Source: Rhodohalobacter mucosus (GTDB lineage: Bacteria > Bacteroidota > Rhodothermia > Balneolales > Balneolaceae). Taken from it: a stretch of 64,000 nt of DNA. Both the position numbers and the translations under genes were made by a program. Below the pieces are notes generated by a model. The model saw nothing but the letters and a program-made list of their open reading frames with translations. It was not told the DNA's origin and did no database searches. The stretch is taken from positions 124,001-188,000 of the forward strand of contig NZ_QGGB01000006.1 in the NCBI RefSeq assembly GCF_003150675.1, written 5' to 3'. Below, in pieces: positions 55,561-64,000 of the stretch (position 1 is the first letter of the stretch; each line of letters opens with the position of its first letter).

Positions 55561-56106
55561 TTATTTACGGGATACCCAGGGGGTCTCTTTAGCGCCGGCT
55601 TCTTGATTTTCAAAACGAGCCATCACAAACAGCAGGTCTGAAAGACGGTTCAGATAGATGATGCATTCGTCAGAAACTGGATCAACTTGTTTCAGGGCTG
55701 CAACACGGCGCTCTGCACGGCGGCAAACGGTTCTTGCCATGTGAAGGCTGGCACCGGCGCCGCTTCCTCCGGGTAGAATGAAGTTGGTCAGGCCGGGAAG
55801 CTTCTCATCAAGAGTGTCGATCCACTGCTCAAGCTGCCCGATATGAGCCGTTCCTATACGTTCAATTTTGGCTGTTTTTTCAGGAAGTGTGGCCAGATCG
55901 GCCCCCAGAATAAAAAGCTGATGCTGTATTTCATTAAGATAGTCGCGTCCGCTCTCGCTCAGCTCGTATGTGAGCACCATGCCGATGACGGAGTTGAGCT
56001 CATCGACGGTTCCGTATGCCTCAATTCGCTGACTGCTTTTGTGAACACTCTTGCCGCCGAAGAGAGATGTGTTGCCCTTGTCGCCCTTTTTTGTGTAAAT
56101 CTTCAT
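55561..56106 (-). CDS. Cob(I)alamin adenosyltransferase (PduO type)
   Basis: A 181-residue enzyme that makes adenosylcobalamin from cob(I)alamin and ATP. N-terminal KIYTKKGDKGNTSLFGG binds ATP, and YGTVDELNSVIGM and VCRRAERRVAAL are the other PduO-type motifs. I place the start at the ATG at 56106; a longer frame to 56157 adds an unrelated leader. Adenosylcobalamin-dependent enzymes are not seen in the window. Confidence 0.94.
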   Translation of the reverse strand: MKIYTKKGDKGNTSLFGGKSVHKSSQRIEAYGTVDELNSVIGMVLTYELSESGRDYLNEIQHQLFILGADLATLPEKTAKIERIGTAHIGQLEQWIDTLDEKLPGLTNFILPGGSGAGASLHMARTVCRRAERRVAALKQVDPVSDECIIYLNRLSDLLFVMARFENQEAGAKETPWVSRK

Positions 56107-56187
56107 ATGGATAAATTTTTTTGTAAAGGTAAGAACACTGATGGTCAGAATCAGCACGTATTCGCACCTCTCCGGGCAGTGCGAATT

Positions 56188-56886
56188 CTACTCGACCCGG
56201 TAGGACTCTCCAAGGGGGGTGCAGTGCGTCAGTTTATGCTCAAGAGAGGATAGGACGGAACGAAATGAGTTGTGGATATCGATTGGAACGGCAAGCGTCA
56301 TTTCCACTTCTTCAAGATAGGTGGCATCTATCACGACGAGCGGGAAATCGTTTTTTAGTTTGCTTATTGCAGACTCCATCGTGTATGGATAGGTGATTTT
56401 GTATTGGAAGACAGGAATCACGCTTGCCAGGCGTGCATCGTCAATGCTCTGTTCCGCGGAACTGCCGTAGGCATCAATCAGCCCTTTTTTGCCGAGCTTT
56501 GTGCCACCGTAGTAGCGTACGCTCACAAGCAGGCAATTGATGAGGTTGCGGGAACGCAGGGTGTTGAGAATCGGGAGTCCTGCCGAACCTGACGGCTCGC
56601 CGTCATCCTGGCTGAACTCCTCCGGACTATTCGGATTTATTCTCCACGCATAGCAGTGGTGGGTGGCCGCCGGATGCTCATTTTTTAGCGAATTCAAAAA
56701 ACTCTCAGCTTCCTGCAAAGACCCGCACGCAAACAGAAACCCATAAAACCTGGATCCCCTGATGCGAAAATCACTAAACCCGGACGCCGTAACAGTCTGC
56801 ACGTGATGGTATTGGTTGAATATTTTGAAACAATGTAATTTAGACCTTTTCTTAATAAGGATGAAGTGGGTTTCAAAACGCTTCAA
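56188..56886 (-). CDS. YigZ/IMPACT family protein
   Basis: A 232-residue UPF0029/IMPACT protein with AATHHCYAWRI, SQDDGEPSGSAGLPIL and VSVRYYGGTKLGKKGL, followed by a C-terminal ferredoxin-like DUF1949 domain. Family members are linked to translation or protein turnover regulation. The first ~28 residues do not look like part of the domain, so a GTG at 56802 is an alternative start. Neither start has a clear ribosome-binding site. Confidence 0.9.
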   Translation of the reverse strand: MKRFETHFILIKKRSKLHCFKIFNQYHHVQTVTASGFSDFRIRGSRFYGFLFACGSLQEAESFLNSLKNEHPAATHHCYAWRINPNSPEEFSQDDGEPSGSAGLPILNTLRSRNLINCLLVSVRYYGGTKLGKKGLIDAYGSSAEQSIDDARLASVIPVFQYKITYPYTMESAISKLKNDFPLVVIDATYLEEVEMTLAVPIDIHNSFRSVLSSLEHKLTHCTPLGESYRVE

Positions 56887-57005
56887 CCTTGCCTTTTAAA
56901 GCAAAAGAGGCGACTTTTAACTACTGAATTCAGAAACTGAATGAAGAGTTTATTTGTTTGCTACAGCAATCATTCATTCATCAGAAATTAATCAAAATCT
57001 ACAGT

Positions 57006-57710
57006 ATGCCAACACTACTACAAGCCGCCACGTCGCAGGTAGGGCGTAAACTTCTTACGGGGGCAACGGGTGTATTTCTGGTTCTATTTGTCATCTTTCA
57101 CCTTGGCGGTAACCTGGCCGTATTTGGTGAGCCGGATGCGATGAATCGCTACTCCATGGTGCTCCATAATTTTGGCCCTCTGCTCTGGTTTGCGCGGGTA
57201 GGCCTTCTTGCCGTCTTTCTTATTCATACCTGGATTGGGATCTCAATTTGGCTCAGGCGAAGAAAAGCCAGGCCAAATAAGTATGAGGTGTACAGCAGTA
57301 AAGGCGGGCCCAGCAGGCAGAGCCTGAGTTCACAAAGCATGGCGTTTACCGGGGTTGTGCTCTTTGTGTTTGTCATCTTTCACATCAATACGTTTGCACT
57401 TGGGGATACAGGAACGGTTGTGATTGACGGACAGGAGACCCATGATATCAAAACACTCGTACTGGATACATTTCAGAACCCCGTATACGCTTTTGGATAT
57501 GCATTTGTGATGCTTCTGCTTGGAACCCACCTTGGACACGGCGTATGGAGTGCTTTCACTTCTCTCGGAATGACCAGCAAAAAAGCATCTGCCGTTATGT
57601 ATACCGTGGGCAGCCTGATTGCTGTTCTGTTAGCCGTCGGGTTCTTGTTTATCCCGATCTATATCTATTTTGGCGGTGGCTGTGAAGCAGCACTTATCCA
57701 CTGTGAATAA
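57006..57710 (+). CDS. sdhC: Succinate dehydrogenase / fumarate reductase cytochrome b subunit
   Basis: A 234-residue membrane subunit with five helices (about 20-40, 65-90, 110-135, 155-185 and 205-225). Histidines in FHLGGNL, IHTWIGI, FHINTFAL and LGTHLGHGVWSA can bind two hemes and quinone. This is the single-subunit (type B) arrangement of Bacteroidota. The ATG at 57006 is favoured over an upstream TTG. It is followed 27 bp later by the flavoprotein gene, and the order cytochrome b, flavoprotein, iron-sulfur is standard. Confidence 0.95.
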   Translation: MPTLLQAATSQVGRKLLTGATGVFLVLFVIFHLGGNLAVFGEPDAMNRYSMVLHNFGPLLWFARVGLLAVFLIHTWIGISIWLRRRKARPNKYEVYSSKGGPSRQSLSSQSMAFTGVVLFVFVIFHINTFALGDTGTVVIDGQETHDIKTLVLDTFQNPVYAFGYAFVMLLLGTHLGHGVWSAFTSLGMTSKKASAVMYTVGSLIAVLLAVGFLFIPIYIYFGGGCEAALIHCE

Positions 57711-57737
57711 TTCATTTTAATTGTACAAAAGAGCAAT

Positions 57738-59657
57738 ATGAATCTAGATTCCAAAGTACCTTCCGGACCCTTAGAAGAGAAGTGGAGCAATTACCTGCGC
57801 GATATTAAACTGGTTTCGCCTAACAATAAGCGAAAGCATAAAATCATTGTTGTGGGAACCGGCCTCGCAGGTGCATCGGCCGCTGCCAGCCTTGCCGAAC
57901 TCGGCTACAATGTGGAAACTTTCTGTATACAGGATTCAGCCCGGCGGGCGCACAGTATCGCAGCTCAGGGTGGTATCAATGCGGCGAAGAATTATCAGAA
58001 TGACGGCGACAGCGTGTGGCGCCTTTTTTACGATACCATTAAAGGCGGTGATTACAGAAGCCGTGAAGCCAATGTGTACCGGCTGGCTGAAAATTCAAAC
58101 AACATTATTGATCAGGCCGTAGCTCAGGGAGTTCCTTTTGGCCGTGAATATGGGGGTCTGCTCGACAATCGCTCTTTTGGCGGTGCTCAGGTATCCCGTA
58201 CATTCTATTCCCGGGGACAAACGGGCCAGCAGCTCCTTCTTGGCGCCTACCAGGCGATGATGAGAATGGTGGATGCAGGTAAAATTAAAGACAACCCCCG
58301 CCACGAAATGCTTGATCTGGTGGTTGTCGACGGCAAGGCGCGCGGAATTATAACACGAAACCTGATAGACGGAACAATCAACCGTTTTGAGGCCGATGCC
58401 GTTGTGCTCTGCACCGGCGGATACGGGAATGTGTTTTATCTCTCCACCAACGCAAAGAATTCAAATGTAACGGCCGCGTGGAGATGCCACAAGCGTGGGG
58501 CAGCATTTGCCAATCCGTGCTTTGTGCAAATTCATCCGACCTGCATCCCCGTCAGCGGCGACTATCAGTCTAAACTGACCCTCATGAGCGAAAGCCTGAG
58601 AAATGACGGACGGGTGTGGGTGCCCCGTAAAAAGGGAGATGACCGTCATCCAAATGATATACCCGAGGAAGAACGTTTCTACTACCTTGAAGAGCGTTAT
58701 CCCAGCTTTGGAAACCTGGTGCCCAGAGACGTTGCATCCAGGAATGCGAAGATGGTGACCGACGACGGACTGGGTGTTGGCGATACGGGTCTTGCCGTAT
58801 ACCTCGATTTCAGGGATGCTATCAAGCGTGACGGCGAGGATGCCATCAGGGCACGATACGGCAACCTTTTCGATATGTACCAGAACATCACGGATGAAAA
58901 TCCCTACAAACAGCCCATGAAGATCTTCCCGGCCGTACATTATACAATGGGAGGCCTTTGGGTCGATTACAACCTGATGAGCAATATTCCGGGTCTTTTT
59001 GTGGCCGGTGAAGCAAACTTTTCGGATCACGGTGCAAATCGTCTGGGCGCCAGTGCACTCATGCAAGGCCTGTCAGACGGGTACTTTATCATTCCTTATA
59101 CAATTGGCAACTATATCGCCGATGCAGATCTGGAAGAGGTCTCTACCGAACATAAGTCATTTGGTGAAGCTGCGTCCGCATCACAGAAACAGCTGGATAA
59201 ACTGCTCTCTGTAAAAGGCGACAAAACAGTCATTGAGTTCCACCGGGAGCTGGGCAAGATTATGTGGGACAGCGTGGGCATATCCCGCAGCAAGGAGGGC
59301 CTGGAGAATGCGATTGAGAAGATCAGGGCGCTTCGTGAAGAGTTCTGGCAAAATGTGCGCGTACCCGGTGAGGCAAATTATTACAATAAATACCTTGAAT
59401 TTGCGGCACGCGTTGCCGATTTCTTCGAACTGGCGGAATTGATGGCCATTGATGCTCTCGATCGTGATGAATCGTGCGGATGCCACCTTCGTGATGAATT
59501 TCAGACGGAAGAAGGGGAAGCGCTCAGAAACGATGAGGAGTACTCTTTTGTATCTGCATGGGAGTACCTTGGCGTGAACGGCAAACTTGAGACAAAACTC
59601 CACAAAGAAGATCTGGAATTTGAATTTGTGGAACTGAAACAAAGAAGTTACAAATAA
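57738..59657 (+). CDS. sdhA: Succinate dehydrogenase / fumarate reductase flavoprotein subunit
   Basis: A 639-residue flavoprotein. The FAD motif [20 protein letters not shown] (about 37-56) is followed by [15 protein letters not shown], where the His binds FAD covalently. Substrate and proton-transfer blocks include [35 protein letters not shown] and [20 protein letters not shown]. It oxidises succinate or reduces fumarate at the membrane. It lies 12 bp before the iron-sulfur subunit gene. Confidence 0.96.
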   Translation: MNLDSKVPSGPLEEKWSNYLRDIKLVSPNNKRKHKIIVVGTGLAGASAAASLAELGYNVETFCIQDSARRAHSIAAQGGINAAKNYQNDGDSVWRLFYDTIKGGDYRSREANVYRLAENSNNIIDQAVAQGVPFGREYGGLLDNRSFGGAQVSRTFYSRGQTGQQLLLGAYQAMMRMVDAGKIKDNPRHEMLDLVVVDGKARGIITRNLIDGTINRFEADAVVLCTGGYGNVFYLSTNAKNSNVTAAWRCHKRGAAFANPCFVQIHPTCIPVSGDYQSKLTLMSESLRNDGRVWVPRKKGDDRHPNDIPEEERFYYLEERYPSFGNLVPRDVASRNAKMVTDDGLGVGDTGLAVYLDFRDAIKRDGEDAIRARYGNLFDMYQNITDENPYKQPMKIFPAVHYTMGGLWVDYNLMSNIPGLFVAGEANFSDHGANRLGASALMQGLSDGYFIIPYTIGNYIADADLEEVSTEHKSFGEAASASQKQLDKLLSVKGDKTVIEFHRELGKIMWDSVGISRSKEGLENAIEKIRALREEFWQNVRVPGEANYYNKYLEFAARVADFFELAELMAIDALDRDESCGCHLRDEFQTEEGEALRNDEEYSFVSAWEYLGVNGKLETKLHKEDLEFEFVELKQRSYK

Positions 59658-59669
59658 CAGGAAATACCT

Positions 59670-60416
59670 ATGAGTACGATGACCATCAACCTGAAGATTT
59701 GGCGCCAGAAAAACACCGCAGACAAGGGTGGGTTTCAGGAATACAAGCTCAATGATGTGAATGAGCACATGTCTTTTCTTGAAATGCTGGACGTTCTCAA
59801 TGAGCATCTTATTAAGGAAGGCAAGGAACCGGTCGAATTTGATTATGACTGTCGTGAAGGTATCTGCGGTTCCTGCAATATGGTAATCAACGGCCGTGCA
59901 CATGGACCCAAACGCCTTACAGCCGCCTGCCAGCTCCATATGAGAAATTACAACGATGGCGATACCATTGTGATCGAACCTCCACGAGCCGCTGCTTTTC
60001 CCGTTATAAAAGACCTTGTTGTAGACCGATCCGCATTCGACCGGATTATCGGGGCCGGAGGATATGTGTCTGTGCGGACCGGCTCAGCGCCCGAAGCCAA
60101 CCTTATTCCGGTTGAGCAGGAAACGGCAAATACCGCGTTCGATTATGCAACATGCATCGGTTGCGGAGCCTGCGTAGCGGCATGTCCCAATTCCTCAGCT
60201 TCACTCTTTACAGCTGCGAAGCTCTCACACCTGAACCGCCTGCCCCAGGGGAAACCCGAGCGCAAGAAACGAACCATTGCAATGGTGGAGCAGATGGAAA
60301 AAGAAGGGTTTGGTGACTGTTCAAACTATGCGGAATGTGAAGCCGTGTGCCCGGTAGGAATCAGCATCGCGTCGATTGCGGAGATGCGCAAGAGCTATGT
60401 GAAAGCTGTTTTTTGA
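59670..60416 (+). CDS. sdhB: Succinate dehydrogenase / fumarate reductase iron-sulfur subunit
   Basis: A 248-residue protein with three iron-sulfur centres: the ferredoxin-type [2Fe-2S] part in [13 protein letters not shown] with a further Cys in LTAACQLHM, then [12 protein letters not shown] and [12 protein letters not shown] for the [4Fe-4S] and [3Fe-4S] clusters. It conducts electrons from the flavin to quinone. It is the last gene of the sdhCAB unit; a terminator follows. Confidence 0.96.
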   Translation: MSTMTINLKIWRQKNTADKGGFQEYKLNDVNEHMSFLEMLDVLNEHLIKEGKEPVEFDYDCREGICGSCNMVINGRAHGPKRLTAACQLHMRNYNDGDTIVIEPPRAAAFPVIKDLVVDRSAFDRIIGAGGYVSVRTGSAPEANLIPVEQETANTAFDYATCIGCGACVAACPNSSASLFTAAKLSHLNRLPQGKPERKKRTIAMVEQMEKEGFGDCSNYAECEAVCPVGISIASIAEMRKSYVKAVF

Positions 60417-60458
60417 TTGAGTTGTCTTTTTTTGGTTGCTCTGCACCGAAAGGTGTCC

Positions 60459-60489
60459 GGGTGCGGATTTTTTCCGCACCCTTTTTTTT
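60459..60489 (+). terminator. Rho-independent terminator after sdhB
   Basis: GGGTGCGGA pairs with TCCGCACCC (9 bp, T-rich loop, 60459-60481) and runs directly into eight T residues (60482-60489). Confidence 0.9.
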
Positions 60490-60594
60490 CAAGAATTTCG
60501 CTGAAACCACTTTCGCGGCTCTGCGTATCAGATAAATCGAAATGTTGCGGGTCCAGGAACCCGCCGCGGATATTTAGACTGGAGGATTAAAATC

Positions 60595-61314
60595 TTGAAA
60601 ACATTCTTAAAAACACTGTTCTTTACTCTCATTTTTGCACTGATGGTTCAGCAATCACAAGCGCGTCAGTGGGAGGGATCCATTGATTTTAATCTTGGCT
60701 CACCTCAGGCCGATTTCAGCGAACAGCTCGATCGTTTGGGAGTGGGTATCGGGTTAACGGCCGGATATCAGTTCAGCGATTCCCCTTTCATGCTTGGATT
60801 TGATTTTGGATTCATGAATTTCGGAGTTGACTCCCGGGACGAGCCCCTCAGTTCCACCATACCCGATCTCACCGTCCGCGTTGAAAACAGTTATAATCTG
60901 GTAAATGGTAATATAGCGCTCAGAGCCATCACACAGGAGGCATCCGTGAGGCCCTTTCTGGAGGCGCTTGTAGGGTTCAATTACTTCTATACGCAAACAA
61001 CAATTCGCGAACGCGGTTTCGGGGAAGAGGATGTGCTAAGAGATACCAATTTTGATGATTTTGCACTGAATTACGGATTCGGTGGAGGGGCCATGTTCAG
61101 GGTATGGCAGAACAGTGCCATGTCATCTGAACCCGGCAGCACACCCATAAGCTCTGTTTATATCAACGTTGCCGGCCGGTACCTGTTTGGCAATGAAGCG
61201 GAATATCTGCAAAAAGGATCCATAGCTACAGAAAACGGTCAGGTTACCTATGATGTCAGCCGCTCGGAAACAGACCTTCTCTATTTTAAGCTGGGCGTTG
61301 GATTTAAATTCTGA
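60595..61314 (+). CDS. Outer-membrane beta-barrel protein (OmpW/OprF-like size)
   Basis: A 239-residue exported barrel protein. It starts at a TTG (60595) with GGAGG 9 nt upstream; no ATG is available before the signal peptide. The signal peptide is residues 7-23 (cleavage after QSQA or SQARQ). The mature part alternates strands (WEGSIDFNLGSPQADF, VGIGLTAGYQFSD, FMLGFDFGFMNFGV, FLEALVGFNYFYT, YFKLGVGFKF) and ends with Phe as usual for barrels. Its role is unknown. It stands alone after the sdh terminator. Confidence 0.82.
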   Translation: MKTFLKTLFFTLIFALMVQQSQARQWEGSIDFNLGSPQADFSEQLDRLGVGIGLTAGYQFSDSPFMLGFDFGFMNFGVDSRDEPLSSTIPDLTVRVENSYNLVNGNIALRAITQEASVRPFLEALVGFNYFYTQTTIRERGFGEEDVLRDTNFDDFALNYGFGGGAMFRVWQNSAMSSEPGSTPISSVYINVAGRYLFGNEAEYLQKGSIATENGQVTYDVSRSETDLLYFKLGVGFKF

Positions 61315-61398
61315 TTTATTTGCTGAAAGGAACGGTTCAATAATGAAGGGTTCATTTTGTTACTTTCCCTGTAACGATATGATAAATTGAACCCAGGC

Positions 61399-63333
61399 AT
61401 GAATCAGAACCCTGACATAAAAAGCGCCATTGATGTGCTTCAAGCATATTGGGGGTACGACTCTTTTCGTCCCGGCCAGAAAGAAGCCATCGGGAGCGTG
61501 CTTGAAGGAAATGAAACCATGGTGCTGTTTCCCACGGGCGGCGGCAAATCGTTGTGCTACCAGGTGCCCTCGCTGATTCTGGATGGCCTCACCCTTGTCA
61601 TTTCCCCTCTTATCGCGCTCATGCATGATCAGGTCGAGCAATTGGGAAAAAGAGATATCCGCGCTGCGTTCATTAATAGCACACTTCCTGCGTATGAGAT
61701 AGAACAGCGGCTTGTGAATGCACGGAACGGCATGTACAGGCTGCTCTATGTTTCACCCGAACGGCTTACAACTGAAAGGTGGAAAAATGAACTGCCCAAT
61801 TTAAATGTGTCACTGGTTGCTGTCGATGAAGCGCACTGCATCTCGGAGTGGGGACATGATTTCAGGCCCGCATACAGGCATATCCGTTCTGAATTGAGTG
61901 ATCTGCCCGACTCGGTTCGATGGATGGCGCTTACGGCTACAGCTACGCCTGAAGTGAAGAGTGACATTCTGAAGTGCCTTGAATTTACCGAACCTGCCAT
62001 CGTTTCCGCAGGGTTCAGCCGTCCAAACCTGAGATGGTGGGTTACGCAGACCGACAAAAAACAGGACGTGTTCATGAACGCCGTGAGAAAAGGTGTTCAC
62101 AAAGGAAGCGGAATCGTATATACCGACACCCGGAAAGACTGCGAACAGAAGGCAGCCCGTCTCTCCTCGGCAGGTATTTCGGCTCGCGCGTATCATGGCG
62201 GTATGAAACCTGATGTGCGGGAATCGGTACAGAATGAATGGGTGAGCGGAAGGGTGCCGGTGGTGGTGGCGACCAACGCATTTGGGATGGGTATTGATAA
62301 ATCAGACTGCCGTTTTGTTGTTCATTTTACCATACCGTTTTCACCCGAAGCATATTATCAGGAAGCCGGGAGGGCGGGAAGAGATGGAAAGGAAGCTTTT
62401 CCGATACTGATCTGGAAAGAGGCAGATGAAACCAGGCTCAAGTCCAGAATTTTGCGCTCCTACCCGCAATATGAAACACTGAAAAAGGTGTACGAGGGAA
62501 TTTGTGATGAGCTGGGTCTGGCTACCGGAAGCGAACATACACAAGCCGAACCGGTTGACCTTTCTTCCGTCTGCAAAAGAACGGCACTTTCAAAAAGCGA
62601 GGTTAAAAGTTCTGTTGAAGTGCTTCAGCGGCTGGAGATTCTCGAAAAGATCGAATTCCATAAAGCGCGAACCGGCGTTCATTTTCTGGTAGGCAAGGAC
62701 TATCTGGAAACGATGATCAGGAAAGAAGAAGGTGCCAAAGCCGAATTCGTGGATATGCTGATAAGGCTCTTCGCACCGCATGCTTTTGGTGGTTTTCACT
62801 ACCAGGATACACCCCTGGTACTCGAAAAGCTGAAGATTAACGAGAACAGCCTGATGAAAGGGCTCCACGTACTGCGCGATCACGATCGTATTCTGGATAT
62901 TCGTCAGATGGGTGAGCAGCCGCTGTTCAGGGTCACAGAGCCCAGGATGCAGAAACTGCAGGTAGATCACGATGCCGTTTATCACTACAGGGATGTACTG
63001 CTAAAAAAACTGGAATATATGAGCGGATATGCCAAAACGACCAGGTGCCGCGAAGTATATCTCAGAACCTACTTCGGGGAAACGAATGCCAAACCATGCG
63101 GGCATTGCGACAACTGCCAATCCGGGAACCGGAACCTTGGCGGGAAGCAGAATTCTGTAGCCGTAGAGGACATTAAGAAAGTAGAAAATCTACTTAAGGC
63201 CGGCTCCTTAACACCCGATGTGATTCAGGCCGAAACAGGCTGGAACAGGGACAAAGTAAAAGCCGTTGTATCATGGCTGGAAAGAGAACAACGTGTCAAA
63301 CAGTCACAGGACGGAACTATTATCCTGAACTGA
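61399..63333 (+). CDS. recQ: ATP-dependent DNA helicase RecQ
   Basis: A 644-residue 3'-5' helicase. FPTGGGKSLCYQVP (Walker A), VAVDEAHCISEWGHDFRP (Walker B with the RecQ-specific stretch) and motif VI YYQEAGRAGRDG are clear. The zinc-binding part is CREVYLRTYFGE...CGHCDNC near residues 560-580, followed by a short winged-helix-like tail with no HRDC domain. This zinc site lies much nearer the C-terminus than in E. coli RecQ, because a ~200-residue segment is inserted. That is the usual Bacteroidota version. The ATG at 61399 is favoured over an upstream TTG. Confidence 0.95.
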   Translation: MNQNPDIKSAIDVLQAYWGYDSFRPGQKEAIGSVLEGNETMVLFPTGGGKSLCYQVPSLILDGLTLVISPLIALMHDQVEQLGKRDIRAAFINSTLPAYEIEQRLVNARNGMYRLLYVSPERLTTERWKNELPNLNVSLVAVDEAHCISEWGHDFRPAYRHIRSELSDLPDSVRWMALTATATPEVKSDILKCLEFTEPAIVSAGFSRPNLRWWVTQTDKKQDVFMNAVRKGVHKGSGIVYTDTRKDCEQKAARLSSAGISARAYHGGMKPDVRESVQNEWVSGRVPVVVATNAFGMGIDKSDCRFVVHFTIPFSPEAYYQEAGRAGRDGKEAFPILIWKEADETRLKSRILRSYPQYETLKKVYEGICDELGLATGSEHTQAEPVDLSSVCKRTALSKSEVKSSVEVLQRLEILEKIEFHKARTGVHFLVGKDYLETMIRKEEGAKAEFVDMLIRLFAPHAFGGFHYQDTPLVLEKLKINENSLMKGLHVLRDHDRILDIRQMGEQPLFRVTEPRMQKLQVDHDAVYHYRDVLLKKLEYMSGYAKTTRCREVYLRTYFGETNAKPCGHCDNCQSGNRNLGGKQNSVAVEDIKKVENLLKAGSLTPDVIQAETGWNRDKVKAVVSWLEREQRVKQSQDGTIILN

Positions 63334-63379
63334 CGATAAGTTATAATGAAAACAGATTTACACGAAGAACCCCGTTAAT

Positions 63380-64000
63380 ATGAAATACATTGGAGCACAC
63401 GTCAGCGCTGCTGGCGGAGTACAAAACGCACCGGTACGTGCACATGAGATAGGCGCCACCGGTTTCGCCCTGTTCACCAAGAACCAGCGCCAGTGGAAAG
63501 CGAAGCCTTTGACGGATGAAAACATCACCGGCTTCAAAGAGAATTGCGAAAAGTTCGGCTACACGGCGAATATGATTATACCGCATGACAGCTATCTGAT
63601 CAATCTGGGCCATCCTGAAAAGGCCGCTCTGCAGAAATCACGCGATGCTTTTTTGGATGAGATGCAGCGCTGTGAACAACTTGGGATCACACTCCTCAAT
63701 TTTCACCCCGGAAGCCACCTGAACAAGATTGGTGAGGAGGATTGTCTGAAAGTTATTTCTGATTCCATCAACCTGGCTCTGGAACAAACTTCAGGTGTTA
63801 AGGCAGTGATTGAGAATACAGCCGGACAGGGAACCAACATGGGGTTCCGGTTCGAACAACTGGCGGCAATTATGGACGGTGTGAAAGACAAAAGCCGTGT
63901 GGGTGTATGTATAGATACGGCTCATGCTTTTGCGGCCGGGTACGACATTTCCACAGATGAGGGTTTTGACGAAACCTTTCAGGCATTTGATGACATTATT
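63380..64000 (+). CDS. nfo: Deoxyribonuclease IV / endonuclease IV (3' end outside window)
   Basis: The visible 207 residues match Nfo. [12 protein letters not shown] starts the TIM-barrel and [13 protein letters not shown] follows. [19 protein letters not shown] and [13 protein letters not shown] carry conserved metal-binding His and Glu residues, and [15 protein letters not shown] carries another Asp/His pair. The enzyme cuts DNA at abasic sites in base excision repair. It lies 46 bp downstream of recQ on the same strand. The last third runs off the window. Confidence 0.96.
   Translation, partial: MKYIGAHVSAAGGVQNAPVRAHEIGATGFALFTKNQRQWKAKPLTDENITGFKENCEKFGYTANMIIPHDSYLINLGHPEKAALQKSRDAFLDEMQRCEQLGITLLNFHPGSHLNKIGEEDCLKVISDSINLALEQTSGVKAVIENTAGQGTNMGFRFEQLAAIMDGVKDKSRVGVCIDTAHAFAAGYDISTDEGFDETFQAFDDII

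Noticed and set aside
59181-59939. 252-codon minus-strand frame
   Set aside because: Antisense shadow of sdhA/sdhB.

Overview
The window looks like a chromosomal stretch from a Gram-negative bacterium of the FCB group. My best guess is the Balneolaeota/Rhodothermota side of Bacteroidota. This rests on gene types, not on a marker gene: an ECF sigma factor next to a Ser/Thr kinase with TPR repeats, an ABC-2 permease fused to an M1 peptidase, a succinate dehydrogenase with one large cytochrome b subunit, a short RecQ with its zinc site near the C-terminus, many lipobox proteins and beta-barrel outer-membrane proteins. No rRNA, tRNA, CRISPR array, intact transposon or prophage was seen. Genes sit in short co-directional runs. 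Several gaps between runs are filled with unusual repeats.

Layout: 0-3.5 kb, kinase, ECF sigma and a small secreted protein. 3.6-10.1 kb, an alpha/beta hydrolase lipoprotein, the permease-peptidase chimera with its ABC ATPase, and a membrane-anchored AraC-type regulator. 10.1-10.8 kb, a repeat-rich gap. 10.8-17.2 kb, class C acid phosphatase lipoprotein, exported VOC protein, TrkA/TrkH potassium uptake, and two phosphoribosyltransferases including PncB. 17.3-27.4 kb, two tandem penicillin-acylase paralogues between an intact RND pump (permease plus adaptor) and a frameshifted relic of a second RND permease. 27.4-28.8 kb, a gap with a 321-bp tandem repeat. 28.8-35.4 kb, seven co-directional envelope or enzyme genes, including an unfamiliar HEXXH protein. 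35.7-38.0 kb, a cation/Ca exchanger and a second serine hydrolase. 38.6-43.3 kb, flavodoxin, MMPL transporter and a beta-helix membrane protein. 43.6-49.5 kb, a stress-type island of two terminator-capped operons (Met-rich protein, DUF2267, dodecin, phosphoribosyltransferase, universal stress protein) plus a hydrolase on the other strand. 49.6-56.9 kb, a lipase-like lipoprotein and housekeeping genes (yicC-gmk-rpoZ-coaBC, phosphohexomutase, cobalamin adenosyltransferase, YigZ). 57.0-64.0 kb, sdhCAB, an outer-membrane protein, recQ and the start of endonuclease IV.

The most unusual structure is in the gaps. At least seven contain degenerate tandem arrays with strict 7-bp or 8-bp periods, whose unit sequence differs between arrays and drifts within them. 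They formally resemble the heptameric STRR repeats described in cyanobacteria. Two of the same gaps also carry copies of a compact two-hairpin element. I found no new defence or conflict system. The least explained protein-coding parts are the HEXXH gene at 32.1 kb, the beta-helix/MMPL pair at 39.2-42.9 kb, the Met-rich protein at 43.6 kb, and the acylase/RND/relic neighbourhood.
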